A DNA stretch of 13,466 bases from Arcobacter sp. UBA7394 (GCA_002470185.1 DKNG01000087.1:5388-18853); one strand, 5' to 3'; positions 1 through 8,100 are shown, numbered from the stretch's first letter. Numbers and translations are program-made. Notes: a model not told the origin generated them from the letters alone.

Positions 1-1096
1 TATCAAGATTACTTTTAAGGGATTTTTCTCTTGCATTAATCTCAAGTCTCATTTTTTCAAAAGATAAAAATAGATTATTAAACTCATGGAAGTATGTAGG
101 TTCTAAGATATTACTATAATTACCATTTGCAATATTTGATGTTTGAATTTGAAATCTTTCCAGTGAGCCGAAAATATTGTTTAAAAATTTATGAGAGAAA
201 TGAATTGCTATAAAAGCAAAAATAATTATTGTAATTAAAATTACAAAAATAAAATCAAATAAATATTGCTCCACAAAAGAATAGTTTTGTCTAATTACTA
301 TTTTCCAATTTGTTTTATCAATATTTGTATACATTCCATAATCTAAAGAACCATCAAATATATTACTAAATGTTGTAATTTTATACTCTTTTTCTTTGTT
401 AATTAAATCTTTATATAAAGTAGTATTAATTACATTTAATTGTTCATTTACTAATTTTGGATTATCTTCATTTAATATAAATGCACCTTTAGAATCCAAA
501 ATACGAATCATATGGGAATTGTCATTATTTTTAAGATTATTAGTAAGTATAGATAACTCTTTTAAAGATATAAATACAGCAATAATCTCATCTTTTAAAG
601 TAAAACTGTATACGAAAGATGGTGTATTATCTAATGAAGAAATTAAGATATCAGACCAATAAGTACTATTTTTATCTTTTAAATATTCAACATAAACTTT
701 TTCTGAATAGTTTTTATAGTCAATTATTTTTTTATCCCAATTTGAATGAATACTTTTAATAGAGCCTTTATTATTTAAAATCATTATTGTTGAAATTGTA
801 CTATTCATATTAATAATGTTTTCAATAAATAAATTTTTATCTTTAGTATTTTTTTTCAGATAAAAAGATATTTTTTCAATTTGTGTTATAAATTTATTTA
901 TATCATATTTTACTTGTTTTATAAGTTGGGTTTGATTATATTGCATAGAATTAATTTTCATATTAAATAAAGTTAAGGAAGAGATAGAAGCAATTGCCAT
1001 AGCAAATAAGGTTGTAAACAATACAACTAAAAATATTACTGACTTCTTAAGACTTTTTAACTCATACAATTTTTTTCGCAAATAGTTAAGCAACAT
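1..1096 (-). CDS. Membrane-bound sensor protein with Cache-like periplasmic domain and HAMP (3' end outside window)
   Basis: This open frame starts at an ATG at 1096 and runs without a stop to the left edge, giving 365 residues. A membrane segment lies at about residues 20-44, followed by a roughly 235-residue extracytoplasmic region (45-278) that looks like a double Cache domain (for example D201-S-K-G and N263-W-K-I-V). A second membrane segment spans about 279-300, and a HAMP-like linker about 301-353. The C-terminal output domain is cut off. In this family it would be a GGDEF/EAL domain, a histidine kinase or a chemotaxis signalling domain, and the visible part does not decide between them. 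The upstream GGAA, six bases from the ATG, is a weak ribosome binding site. The topology is clear; the ligand and output are unknown. Confidence 0.8.
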   Translation of the reverse strand, partial: MLLNYLRKKLYELKSLKKSVIFLVVLFTTLFAMAIASISSLTLFNMKINSMQYNQTQLIKQVKYDINKFITQIEKISFYLKKNTKDKNLFIENIINMNSTISTIMILNNKGSIKSIHSNWDKKIIDYKNYSEKVYVEYLKDKNSTYWSDILISSLDNTPSFVYSFTLKDEIIAVFISLKELSILTNNLKNNDNSHMIRILDSKGAFILNEDNPKLVNEQLNVINTTLYKDLINKEKEYKITTFSNIFDGSLDYGMYTNIDKTNWKIVIRQNYSFVEQYLFDFIFVILITIIIFAFIAIHFSHKFLNNIFGSLERFQIQTSNIANGNYSNILEPTYFHEFNNLFLSFEKMRLEINAREKSLKSNLD

Positions 1097-1194
1097 TTAT
1101 TCCAATTTAAATAATTAATTTTTATATTTTAAAATAATCAAAAATAAAGTAAAAATCATTATATATTATATATTATTAAATTAATGTAGTTTTT

Positions 1195-1200
1195 TATTAT
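1195..1200 (+). promoter_or_regulatory. Possible -10 element upstream of rnhB
   Basis: TATTAT followed by an A-run lies about 95 bases upstream of rnhB, in the very AT-rich 1097-1294 gap. There is no clear -35, which is normal for Campylobacterota housekeeping promoters. In such AT-rich DNA many equivalent matches occur, so this is only a candidate. Confidence 0.25.
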
Positions 1201-1214
1201 AAAAAAGAGTAATT

Positions 1215-1271
1215 TTGAAATTATTTTTTATTTTATTACTTTATAAAAGTATTTTTGCTACTTTAGGCTAA
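1215..1271 (+). other. Signal-peptide-like 18-codon reading frame upstream of rnhB
   Basis: A TTG-initiated frame reads L-K-L-F-F-I-L-L-L-Y-K-S-I-F-A-T-L-G and then TAA. It has a basic second residue, a hydrophobic core and a plausible cleavage site after Ala15, as in an exported protein's signal peptide. It ends 12 bases before the rnhB ribosome binding site. The only SD-like sequence is a weak AAGAG. It could be the leftover 5' end of a deleted secreted-protein gene, a short leader peptide, or chance in T-rich DNA. Confidence 0.2.
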
Positions 1272-1294
1272 CAAATTACACATAAGGAGCCAAT

Positions 1295-1867
1295 ATGTTA
1301 TGTGGTATTGATGAAGCAGGACGAGGGCCAATTGCAGGACCTTTAGTTGTTGCTGGAGCAATTTTTAAAGAAGAGATAGAGGGACTTAACGATTCAAAAG
1401 TTTTAAGTGAAAAAAAAAGAGAAAAACTATTTGATGAAATAAAAGAAAAAACTCATTATCACATTGTGTTTACAAGTGCAAAACAAATTGATGAAAAAGG
1501 TATTTCTGCTTGTTTAAAAGATTCAATTAAAGAGATTATGAATAATCTAAAAAAAGAAGCTGATGTTTTTCTCATGGATGGAAATACATCTTTTGGAATA
1601 GAAACTCTCCAACATAAAATAAAAGCAGATGCAACAGTACCAGAAGTTAGTGCTGCTTCAATTCTTGCAAAAGTAAGTAGAGATAGATATATGTGTGAAA
1701 TTGCACCTAATTATGAAAAGTATAACTTTCAAAAACACAAAGGCTATGGAACAAAAGCTCATGTAGAAGCAATCAAAGAGTTTGGTAGAAGTGATGAACA
1801 TCGATTTACATTTAGATTAAAAGCTTTAGGTGAAGGTGTAGAAGGAGTTCAAAAAAGTCTTTTTTAG
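1295..1867 (+). CDS. rnhB: Ribonuclease HII
   Basis: RNase HII is a cytoplasmic enzyme that nicks the RNA strand of RNA-DNA hybrids. It starts removal of single ribonucleotides misincorporated into DNA and helps clear primers. The 190-residue protein is of normal family length. The N-terminal G-I-D-E-A-G-R-G block supplies D6 and E7, L-M-D-G-N supplies D95, and K-A-D-A-T-V-P-E supplies D112, which together form the metal-binding acidic set. The A-A-S-I-L-A-K-V-S-R-D-R block (120-131) and the H-K-G-Y-G-T block (148-153) are also typical. A strong TAAGGAG sits five bases before the ATG and fixes the start. Its stop codon is one base from the stop of the convergent minus-strand gene. Identification is firm. 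Confidence 0.97.
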   Translation: MLCGIDEAGRGPIAGPLVVAGAIFKEEIEGLNDSKVLSEKKREKLFDEIKEKTHYHIVFTSAKQIDEKGISACLKDSIKEIMNNLKKEADVFLMDGNTSFGIETLQHKIKADATVPEVSAASILAKVSRDRYMCEIAPNYEKYNFQKHKGYGTKAHVEAIKEFGRSDEHRFTFRLKALGEGVEGVQKSLF

Positions 1868-1868
1868 A

Positions 1869-2183
1869 CTATTTTGAAACTTCTCCTATATGTTTTTCTA
1901 CAGATTTAATTTTATTCTCTAATCTATTTTCATGATTTTTTCTAATATCAAATTTTAATGATGCATACACTCTATTACAATCTAACTCTTCAAGTTTTTC
2001 ATAACATTTTTCAACTAATGCTAAAGCATCTTTAATATTTCTTGTTTCAATTATAGTAGCCATTGCAGTTAATTGGTAAGGGAAACCACTATCTTTAATA
2101 ACTTTTATTACTTGTGACACTTCCTTACTTTTACTTTCATTTTTATCTGTTGGGAACATAGACATCTCTAAAAGAACTGACAT
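1869..2183 (-). CDS. Thiamine-binding protein, MTH1187/UPF0045 family
   Basis: A small cytoplasmic protein of 104 residues beginning M-S-V-L-L-E-M-S-M-F-P-T-D, the hallmark opening of the MTH1187 (UPF0045/DUF77) family, which binds thiamine-type ligands in a ferredoxin-like fold. The G-F-P-Y-Q-L-T-A-M-A-T-I-I-E block further on is also characteristic. An in-frame ATG exists ten codons upstream, but I place the start at 2183. The family alignment begins there, and AAGGAT lies four bases upstream. The gene stands alone, divergent from the 112-residue unknown and convergent with rnhB, with only one base between the two stop codons. Family membership is confident. The cellular role (thiamine sensing, storage or transport) is not established by the sequence. 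Confidence 0.85.
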   Translation of the reverse strand: MSVLLEMSMFPTDKNESKSKEVSQVIKVIKDSGFPYQLTAMATIIETRNIKDALALVEKCYEKLEELDCNRVYASLKFDIRKNHENRLENKIKSVEKHIGEVSK

Positions 2184-2187
2184 TTTT

Positions 2188-2193
2188 ATCCTT
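2188..2193 (-). promoter_or_regulatory. Ribosome binding site deciding the start of the thiamine-binding protein
   Basis: AAGGAT on the minus strand lies four bases before the ATG at 2183. The alternative in-frame ATG at 2213 has no such site, which supports the 104-residue form. Confidence 0.6.
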
Positions 2194-2319
2194 TTTATTA
2201 TGTTATAAATCATTATTTATTTATTTTAAAAACTATTTTATCATTTACTATATAAAGGTAGAGGGGTTAATTGGTTATAAAATATGTAGTTTTTTACTTT
2301 TATTTCAAAAATTTTGTGT

Positions 2320-2328
2320 TATTATATA
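2320..2328 (+). promoter_or_regulatory. Candidate -10 for the 112-residue unknown gene
   Basis: TATTATATA, with a TG dinucleotide shortly upstream, lies about 22 bases before the start codon of the plus-strand gene. The spacing leaves a short leader holding the AAAGGAG ribosome binding site. There is no convincing -35, as expected for this phylum. Confidence 0.4.
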
Positions 2329-2350
2329 GAATCAATAAAAGGAGAACTAC

Positions 2351-2689
2351 ATGCAATTAGATGTATCTGCAGAAGTTATATTATCACAATTAGGATATTC
2401 AAAGAGTGACGCATCGTTACAACAAGCTGAAAAAATGATCTCAGCTACTGGAAACTTTGACAAATTTTCAAAACATATTTTTTCACTAAATGACCACTTA
2501 AAGAAAATGAATGCTTACGTGGGATTATCAAATAAAACAGATTTTTTAAAAATTAAATGTGACGAAAATGATGCTGCAGAAATTCTAGAAGAATTTCATG
2601 AAGAAGTTTCACACTGGGCTGGAAAGTACAATGTAAAACTTGAACAATTAGATGCTAAACCTATTTATTATATCTTAGGAACACACTAA
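2351..2689 (+). CDS. Small protein of unknown function, 112 residues
   Basis: I do not recognise this protein. It is soluble by appearance, with no signal peptide or membrane segment, and is acidic and rich in helix-forming residues. The N-terminal half (residues 1-45) resembles a small helical domain. The C-terminal half contains a C-D-E-N-D-A-A-E-I-L-E-E-F-H-E-E-V-S-H-W stretch (about 70-89) with several His and Glu residues and one Cys. It has a strong AAAGGAGAAC ribosome binding site eight bases before the ATG and a plausible promoter, so it is very likely a real gene. It is monocistronic. Its TAA stop overlaps the TAG stop of convergent msrA within the tetranucleotide CTAA (2686-2689). 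Codon use matches the neighbours, and nothing suggests recent transfer. Confidence 0.8.
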   Translation: MQLDVSAEVILSQLGYSKSDASLQQAEKMISATGNFDKFSKHIFSLNDHLKKMNAYVGLSNKTDFLKIKCDENDAAEILEEFHEEVSHWAGKYNVKLEQLDAKPIYYILGTH

Positions 2690-3177
2690 AAAATTTTATT
2701 ATAACTATGACAATAAGGTACCTTTTGGTGCCTGTCATAATAATCCTGATGATAATCTTCAGCTTCATAAAATGGTACTAACTCATATAAAGAAGTAGCA
2801 ACCTTATAATTCATATTTTCTAACTCTTTTATTACTTTTTCACTTACAATTTTTTGTTCTTCATCTGCATAAAAAATCGCTGATAAATATTGGCTTCCAA
2901 TATCTGGACCTTGCCCATTAATTTGAGTAAAATCATGTATCTCAAAAAATAGTTTTGCTAATTCCTCAAATGAAACAATACTTTCATCATAATCAACTCT
3001 TACAACTTCTAAATGACCTGTTAAACCTGTACAAATACTTTTGTAATCTGGATTCTCTGTTCTTCCACCCATATAACCAGAAATAGCTGCTACTACACCA
3101 TTTAATTTCTCAAAATGGTATTCAACACCCCAAAAACATCCACCTGCAAAATATGCACTTTTTATTTTTTCACTCAT
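2686..3177 (-). CDS. msrA: Peptide-methionine (S)-S-oxide reductase MsrA
   Basis: MsrA reduces the S epimer of methionine sulfoxide in proteins and free methionine, using thioredoxin-derived electrons. The 163-residue protein lacks a signal peptide and should be cytoplasmic. The active-site G-G-C-F-W-G gives nucleophile C14. G-H-L-E-V-V gives E57, and G-P-D-I-G-S-Q-Y gives D92 and Y97, the expected substrate-pocket residues. C156 in the C-terminal V-P-Y-C-H-S-Y is the likely resolving cysteine, with C49 as another possibility. The AAGGAG ribosome binding site overlaps the stop region of msrB, leaving nine bases between the two genes, so the pair is co-transcribed as msrB-msrA. The two activities are on separate polypeptides, not fused as in some relatives. 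Confidence 0.97.
   Translation of the reverse strand: MSEKIKSAYFAGGCFWGVEYHFEKLNGVVAAISGYMGGRTENPDYKSICTGLTGHLEVVRVDYDESIVSFEELAKLFFEIHDFTQINGQGPDIGSQYLSAIFYADEEQKIVSEKVIKELENMNYKVATSLYELVPFYEAEDYHQDYYDRHQKVPYCHSYNKIF
2706..2739. other. Imperfect hairpin at the msrA 3' end, downstream of the convergent unknown gene
   Basis: TATGAC (2706-2711) pairs with GTCATA (2734-2739). AGGTACC (2716-2722) pairs with GGTGCCT (2727-2733), including one G-U pair, around a TTTT loop with a four-base bulge. It begins 17 bases after the stop of the plus-strand gene, where it could stabilise or end that transcript. No U-tract follows. It lies within codons for the conserved C-terminal segment of MsrA, so coincidence is possible. 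Confidence 0.25.
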
Positions 3178-3186
3178 TTATGCTCC

Positions 3187-3546
3187 TTATTTTGCTTCAA
3201 ATTTTAATGACACTGAATTTACACAATGTCTAGTATTTTTTTCCGTGAAACCTTCACCTTCAAAAACATGTCCTAAATGTCCACCACAAGATGCACATAC
3301 AATTTCAACTCGTCTACCATCTGCATCTGGGACTCTTTTTACTGCACCTTTGATTTCGTCATCAAAACTAGGCCAGCCACATCCTGAGCTAAATTTACTA
3401 GCTGATTTATATAAAGCTGTATTACATTTTCTACAATTAAATGTACCTTCTTCATAAAAATCATTATATTCTCCAGAAAATGGCATTTCTGTACCTTTAT
3501 TTTCTATTACTCTTTTTTCTTCATCGTTTAATTTATTAAAATTCAT
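3187..3546 (-). CDS. msrB: Peptide-methionine (R)-S-oxide reductase MsrB
   Basis: MsrB reduces the R epimer of methionine sulfoxide, complementing the MsrA encoded just downstream. The 119-residue protein has two C-x-x-C zinc-binding pairs (C38/C41 and C84/C87), the S-G-C-G-W-P-S-F block with C56, and the catalytic cysteine C108 in R-H-C-V-N-S-V-S-L. C56 sits where thioredoxin-recycled MsrB forms carry the resolving cysteine. No signal peptide is seen, so it should act in the cytoplasm. It has an AAAGGAT ribosome binding site and a short leader with a TATATTATATA element directly upstream, which suggests its own promoter in the 36-base gap after the signalling operon. No obvious peroxide-regulator site can be identified by eye. 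Confidence 0.97.
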   Translation of the reverse strand: MNFNKLNDEEKRVIENKGTEMPFSGEYNDFYEEGTFNCRKCNTALYKSASKFSSGCGWPSFDDEIKGAVKRVPDADGRRVEIVCASCGGHLGHVFEGEGFTEKNTRHCVNSVSLKFEAK

Positions 3547-3563
3547 TATATAATCCTTTAAAA

Positions 3564-3576
3564 GTATATAATATAC
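3564..3576 (-). promoter_or_regulatory. Probable -10 of msrBA within a small palindrome
   Basis: GTATATAATATAC is a perfect 6+1+6 palindrome lying 18 bases before the msrB start. On the minus strand it offers a TATATT/TATTATAT -10 preceded by a T-run. It is the only plausible promoter position in the 36 bases between the signalling operon and msrB. The palindrome may be incidental in AT-rich DNA. Confidence 0.4.
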
Positions 3577-3582
3577 AAAAAA

Positions 3583-4731
3583 CTATTTATCGAATCTTAT
3601 TGAAAGACATACACCCTCATTATTTTTTATAACATCTAAAAATCCACCATTTTTTTCAATAAATACTCCCATTAAATAAAAACCTAAATCAAAAGATTCA
3701 TTAGACAATTTTAAATTTGAATCAAACTCATTACTAATACACTTATTATCATTTAGTGAACAGTTATCTTTGTAGTTAATATAAATAGAATTTACATCTT
3801 CATTAATATTAAAACTAATAAATTTTTTTTCTTTATTTATATCTGCAAAGTTTTTCAATGAGAAAGACAATAATTTCATAAATACATGTTTTACTTCATC
3901 ATATATAAAATCAAAGTTTATTAAATTTGAACCACCAATTGATACATCAATTTTTCTTTTGTTAATTTGATCTTTAAATAAAAACACTACATTATCTAAC
4001 AACACTTTGATATTAACACTTTGTTTTTCAATATCATTTTTGAAAAACTTTTGAAAATTTTGCATAGTATCATCTAGTTTAGAAACTTCATGAATTGTTT
4101 TATCTATTATATTTTGTGTCTCTTTTATATCCATTTCATTTACTGAAAATTGTAAGCTCAAAGATTGTAGGTAAAGTTTAATTATATTAAGAGGTTGATT
4201 CCACTCCCTTGAGATTGCATCTATCATATCACTCATGGCTGATAGTTTTGATTGTTGGAATAAAATTTGTTCCTTTCTTCTTAGCTCTTCTACTTGCTCT
4301 TCTACTAAGCCATTTAGATTTGTATTCATTACTTTTAAATCTTTTAAAGCATGGGATAAACTAAGATGTAACTCAACTCTTTTCAGAAGAACTTCCGAGA
4401 AAAATGGTTTAGTTATATAATCAACTGCCCCATATTCAAAACCTTTTACAATATCATTTTTATCATCTTTTACAGTAAGAAAGATTATGGGAATATTTTT
4501 GAATCTATCATCAGCTTTAATTCTTTGGCAGACTTCATAGCCATCAAGTGTAGGCATAACAACATCAAGTAATATTAGATCAAAAGTATTAGTTTCTAAT
4601 AATTCCAAAGCTTTATGACCACTTTGAGCATATATCACATTGTACTCTTTTAGAATACTCATTGCTACTTGTAAGTTTTTTGCATCATCATCAACTAATA
4701 AAATCTTACTATTTTTTTGTACTCTTTCCAT
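3583..4731 (-). CDS. Response regulator fused to a degenerate histidine-kinase-like module (probable pseudokinase)
   Basis: A 382-residue cytoplasmic protein. Residues 8-125 form a complete receiver domain: acidic pocket D15/D16, phospho-acceptor D56, T86 and K108. A coiled coil (about 130-165) leads to a HisKA-like block, where the sequence M-I-D-A-I-S-R-E-W-N-Q-P-L (169-181) aligns with the usual M-I-x-x-I-x-H-x-W-x-Q-P-L. Arg175 replaces the phospho-accepting His. The C-terminal 260-380 region follows the ATPase domain but looks eroded: the Asn of the N box is not in place (K-L-L-S-F-S-L), the D-x-G-x-G box reads D-N-C-S-L (322-326), and only F-D-L-G-F-Y recalls the second glycine box. I infer that the receiver works but the kinase half does not autophosphorylate. 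It is last in a three-gene operon, two bases after the preceding stop. Confidence 0.85.
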   Translation of the reverse strand: MERVQKNSKILLVDDDAKNLQVAMSILKEYNVIYAQSGHKALELLETNTFDLILLDVVMPTLDGYEVCQRIKADDRFKNIPIIFLTVKDDKNDIVKGFEYGAVDYITKPFFSEVLLKRVELHLSLSHALKDLKVMNTNLNGLVEEQVEELRRKEQILFQQSKLSAMSDMIDAISREWNQPLNIIKLYLQSLSLQFSVNEMDIKETQNIIDKTIHEVSKLDDTMQNFQKFFKNDIEKQSVNIKVLLDNVVFLFKDQINKRKIDVSIGGSNLINFDFIYDEVKHVFMKLLSFSLKNFADINKEKKFISFNINEDVNSIYINYKDNCSLNDNKCISNEFDSNLKLSNESFDLGFYLMGVFIEKNGGFLDVIKNNEGVCLSIRFDK

Positions 4732-4733
4732 GA

Positions 4734-5144
4734 TTATTCCTCACACGAATTATTAAACATATCTTCTAATTGCTTTAATCGTACATAGTTATTTGCTTTT
4801 GTAATTAACTCTATTGTAACAAAAGGTTTAACTATATAATCAACTCCACCAGATTCATAAGCTAATTCAATATCAGATGTTGCATCTTTTCCAGATAAAA
4901 ATACTATTGGAATATTTTTCATATTTTCTTTTTGTTTTAATATCTTACATACCTCAAAACCATTCATATCTGGCATCATAATATCAAGTAGAATTAAATC
5001 AAAATCGTGTTCATTGCATGAAGAAAAAGCCATCTCTGCATTTTTTGCATAAAACATTTTATGACCTTCATTTTTTAGAATATTCATTGCCATTTGAATA
5101 TTTTTTGGGATATCATCAACAATTAAAATTTTACTATTTTTCAA
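4734..5144 (-). CDS. Stand-alone response-regulator receiver protein (CheY-like)
   Basis: A 136-residue single receiver domain with no output module. D10/D11 form the acidic pocket, D54 in L-L-D-I-M-M-P is the phospho-acceptor, S84 takes the switch Ser/Thr position, and K106 in V-K-P-F completes the site. A short tail of about 20 residues follows. Translation begins at TTG, because no ATG or GTG lies at the domain boundary. AAAGGA sits five bases upstream of the TTG, inside the last codons of the hybrid kinase gene, giving an 11-base overlap and probable translational coupling. Its receiver closely resembles that of the downstream fused protein, suggesting tandem duplication. It probably accepts or shuttles phosphate from the upstream kinase. 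Confidence 0.92.
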   Translation of the reverse strand: MKNSKILIVDDIPKNIQMAMNILKNEGHKMFYAKNAEMAFSSCNEHDFDLILLDIMMPDMNGFEVCKILKQKENMKNIPIVFLSGKDATSDIELAYESGGVDYIVKPFVTIELITKANNYVRLKQLEDMFNNSCEE

Positions 5145-8100
5145 TCTTTTCCTTTAACACTTCTAATTTTTCTATTATTGAGCTAAAACTTCCTAATAAA
5201 TAGTCTACTTTTTCAATATCAAATGATTCTATATGTGTAATAATCTCACTTGAGTAGTTTTCTAAAATACTTATATTATTCTCAACTCCAAGCTCTTGTA
5301 TTTTCAAAGCAAAGTCTTCAATCAAAGAGAAGTCACCTTTATTTTTCACCTCATCACACTCTTGTTTAACTTGACTATGAAGTATATGAATTACTTCATC
5401 TAGTTTCTCAATATTGACTGTTTCATTAACTAGTATTTCTTTACTATTATCTTCATTTACAAAACTATAAGGTAAAAACTTTCCTAACTCTTCTATTAAA
5501 TCATCTAAAATAACTGGTTTTCTAAGATACCCATCAAAGCCATATTGAGCAACTTTTTCTAAATCTTTTCCCATAACTGATGCAGTAAGTGCAACTAAAG
5601 GTATATTTTTATATTTTTCTTTATTTTTAATATGAATAGCAGCATCATAACCATTCATAACTGGCATTCTTAAATCCATAAGTATTAAATCAATATTTAC
5701 TTTCTCTAATAAATCAATAGCTTCTTGTCCATTTTGGGCCATAATTATATTAAAACCATAATCTTTTAATGTAGCTTCTACTAGTTTTCTATTTTCACTA
5801 ATATCATCTACTACTAAGATTGTTGCTTTATCAAACATAATATTAGAGATATTTAATTTCTTACACTCAAAAGACTCACTTACAGAACTTACTGAAATAT
5901 CATGAAGTAATACGGTAAAAATAGAACCTTTCCCTTTTGTACTTTCTACAGAAATTTCTCCATTCATCATATGCACTAACTTCGTACATATTGCAAGTCC
6001 TAATCCTGTACCTCCATATTTTGAAGAGCTTTGATCTTTTTGTTGTTCAAAAGCATAAAAAATATTTTTCAAATCGTTTTTTTCTATTCCAATTCCTGTA
6101 TCTTCTACAGAAAAAATTAGATCAATTTTACTTTTTATATTATCTTTGTAAATATTATCTACTTTGATTTTGATATGACCTTTTTCTGTAAACTTAATAG
6201 CATTACCAATCAAATTGAATAAGATTTGTCTAATTCTAACCCCATCAATAATGATATTTTCTGGTATATCTTTATCTATGTCAATTATAAAGTTTATATT
6301 TTTACTTATAATTTTAGAGTGAAATATTGATTCTATCTCTAAGAATAGTTTAGAAGGGTTTAGCGCTTCATTTTTAATATCCAATTTACCTGCTTCTATT
6401 TTAGATAAATCAAGAATATCATTAATAATTCGAAGAAGTGCATTTCCACCTTTTTTAATGGAGTTTAGATAATCTTTTTGAATTGGATTTGATATCTCTT
6501 TATCCAATAACTCTGTAAAGCCAATAACTGAATTCATTGGAGTTCTTATCTCATGGGACATATTTGCTAAAAATTCACTTTTTTGTTTTGCTACATTTTC
6601 AGCTTCATTTTTAGCTTTTAATAAAATATCATTTAAGTTCTCTAACTTTGTAATATCAGTAAACACTGCTGTTTTCAAATCTGATTCTTTTGAGATATAA
6701 GAAGCAGATATTTTAAAAATATGAGCTTTCCCATCTTTATAAATTAAGGCTTTGTATATATTATTTGGATTAGATAAAACTTCTTCTACCCAAGTTTTAT
6801 CCCCTACTTCTGCTTGAATATAAGTATTAGGATCTGTAGTATCAAACAAATCACAAATACATCTATACTCTTCTTTAAAGCTCTCTAGGGATGAATACTC
6901 AAAGAAGTCTAAGAATGCTTTATTTGCTTGTTTTAACTCCTCACCTGTAGTTGTAATAACAATATCAACTTGAGAGTTCATAATCGCAAAGGCAAAATCC
7001 CTACTCTGTTCTAATTTCTTTTCAACTTTTTCTTTTTCTATAATCTCAGCTTTTAACTTTCTATTCCAATAAACAGTACCAGCAAGAATAAATAAAGCAA
7101 AAGCAATAACTTTCCAAACTAACTCATAATCAATTTCTCTATCGTAATCAATTTTAATCCATTTTCTATAGATTTCATCCTTTGAAGAATCAGGTAAGTT
7201 AGCTAAGAGTTTATTTATTATAGATACTAACTCGGGATTGCCTTTTTTTGTACCAAAACCATATTCATAGTTATAACCAGTTGGTCCAACAATTTTTAGA
7301 TTGCTTAAACCATATTTCTTAATATAAAATTCAAAAGAAGGAATATCTAAAATAAAATAATCAATTTGAGAGTTTGATAAACTTTTTAAACCATCTAAGG
7401 GAGTGTCAAAAAGTTTTATTTTTTTTAATTTTGGATAATCATGTTTTATTTTCTCAATAATAGAATATCCCTTTACTGTAGCAATATTCATATTAATAAT
7501 ATTATTTAGATTATTTACATATGTATCATTTGTTTTATTAGAAATAATTACAATTTCAGCGCCTAAATACTTACTAGTAAAGTTCATAAATTTCGTTCGA
7601 CTTACTGAATAAGAAATAGCATCAATTAAATCTATTTTTTTCTCTTCCATTAAATCTAAAGTTTCAGACCATGTTTTCGTCTTAACGTATTGAATGTTAA
7701 TATTTGTATTTTTAAATATCTCATTTACTAAATCAGGAACAATACCAATATACTCACCCTTATCATCAATAAAAGAGTATGGAGGCCAATGGGAATCTCC
7801 CGCAATTTTTAGAGTCTTATTATTCTCTAACCACTTTTTTTCTTTATTATTCAAAATATTTTTCATACTTTTTTTCAAACTAAGCATATTGTCATTTACC
7901 CATAGTTTTTGAATCTCTTTTCTTTTTGACTGTGGGATTGACTTTAAAGTTTTATTTAAAATTGAATATAAGATTTCATTTTCTTTATTTACTGCTATTG
8001 ATAGTTCTGCTTTATCGAAAGGTGCTTTAAAAGATATTGTAATATTAGTAAGAAGATTTTTCTCAGTAAAATAAGAGATTACAGGAAGATTTCCAACATA

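Noticed and set aside
396..662. Plus-strand open frame of 88 codons
   Set aside because: It lies wholly opposite the well-supported sensor gene on the minus strand, lacks a ribosome binding site and has no family character.
1097..1294. Possible small RNA or riboswitch in the 198-base gap
   Set aside because: The region is low-complexity A/T with no stable G-C stems or known riboswitch core visible.
2184..2213. Ten-codon N-terminal extension of the thiamine-binding protein
   Set aside because: The family begins at M-S-V-L-L-E, and the ribosome binding site lies between the two ATGs.
2214..2350. Possible thiamine-responsive (TPP) riboswitch near the thiamine-binding gene
   Set aside because: No CTGAGA or other TPP core element is seen on the minus strand, and the leader is short.
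2706..2739. Hairpin as a true intrinsic terminator for the plus-strand gene
   Set aside because: There is no U-tract after the stem, and the bases encode the conserved C terminus of MsrA, so it is kept only as a weak structural note.
3245..3457. Plus-strand open frame of 70 codons
   Set aside because: Antisense to msrB, whose zinc and catalytic cysteines are all present; the plus frame is a by-product.
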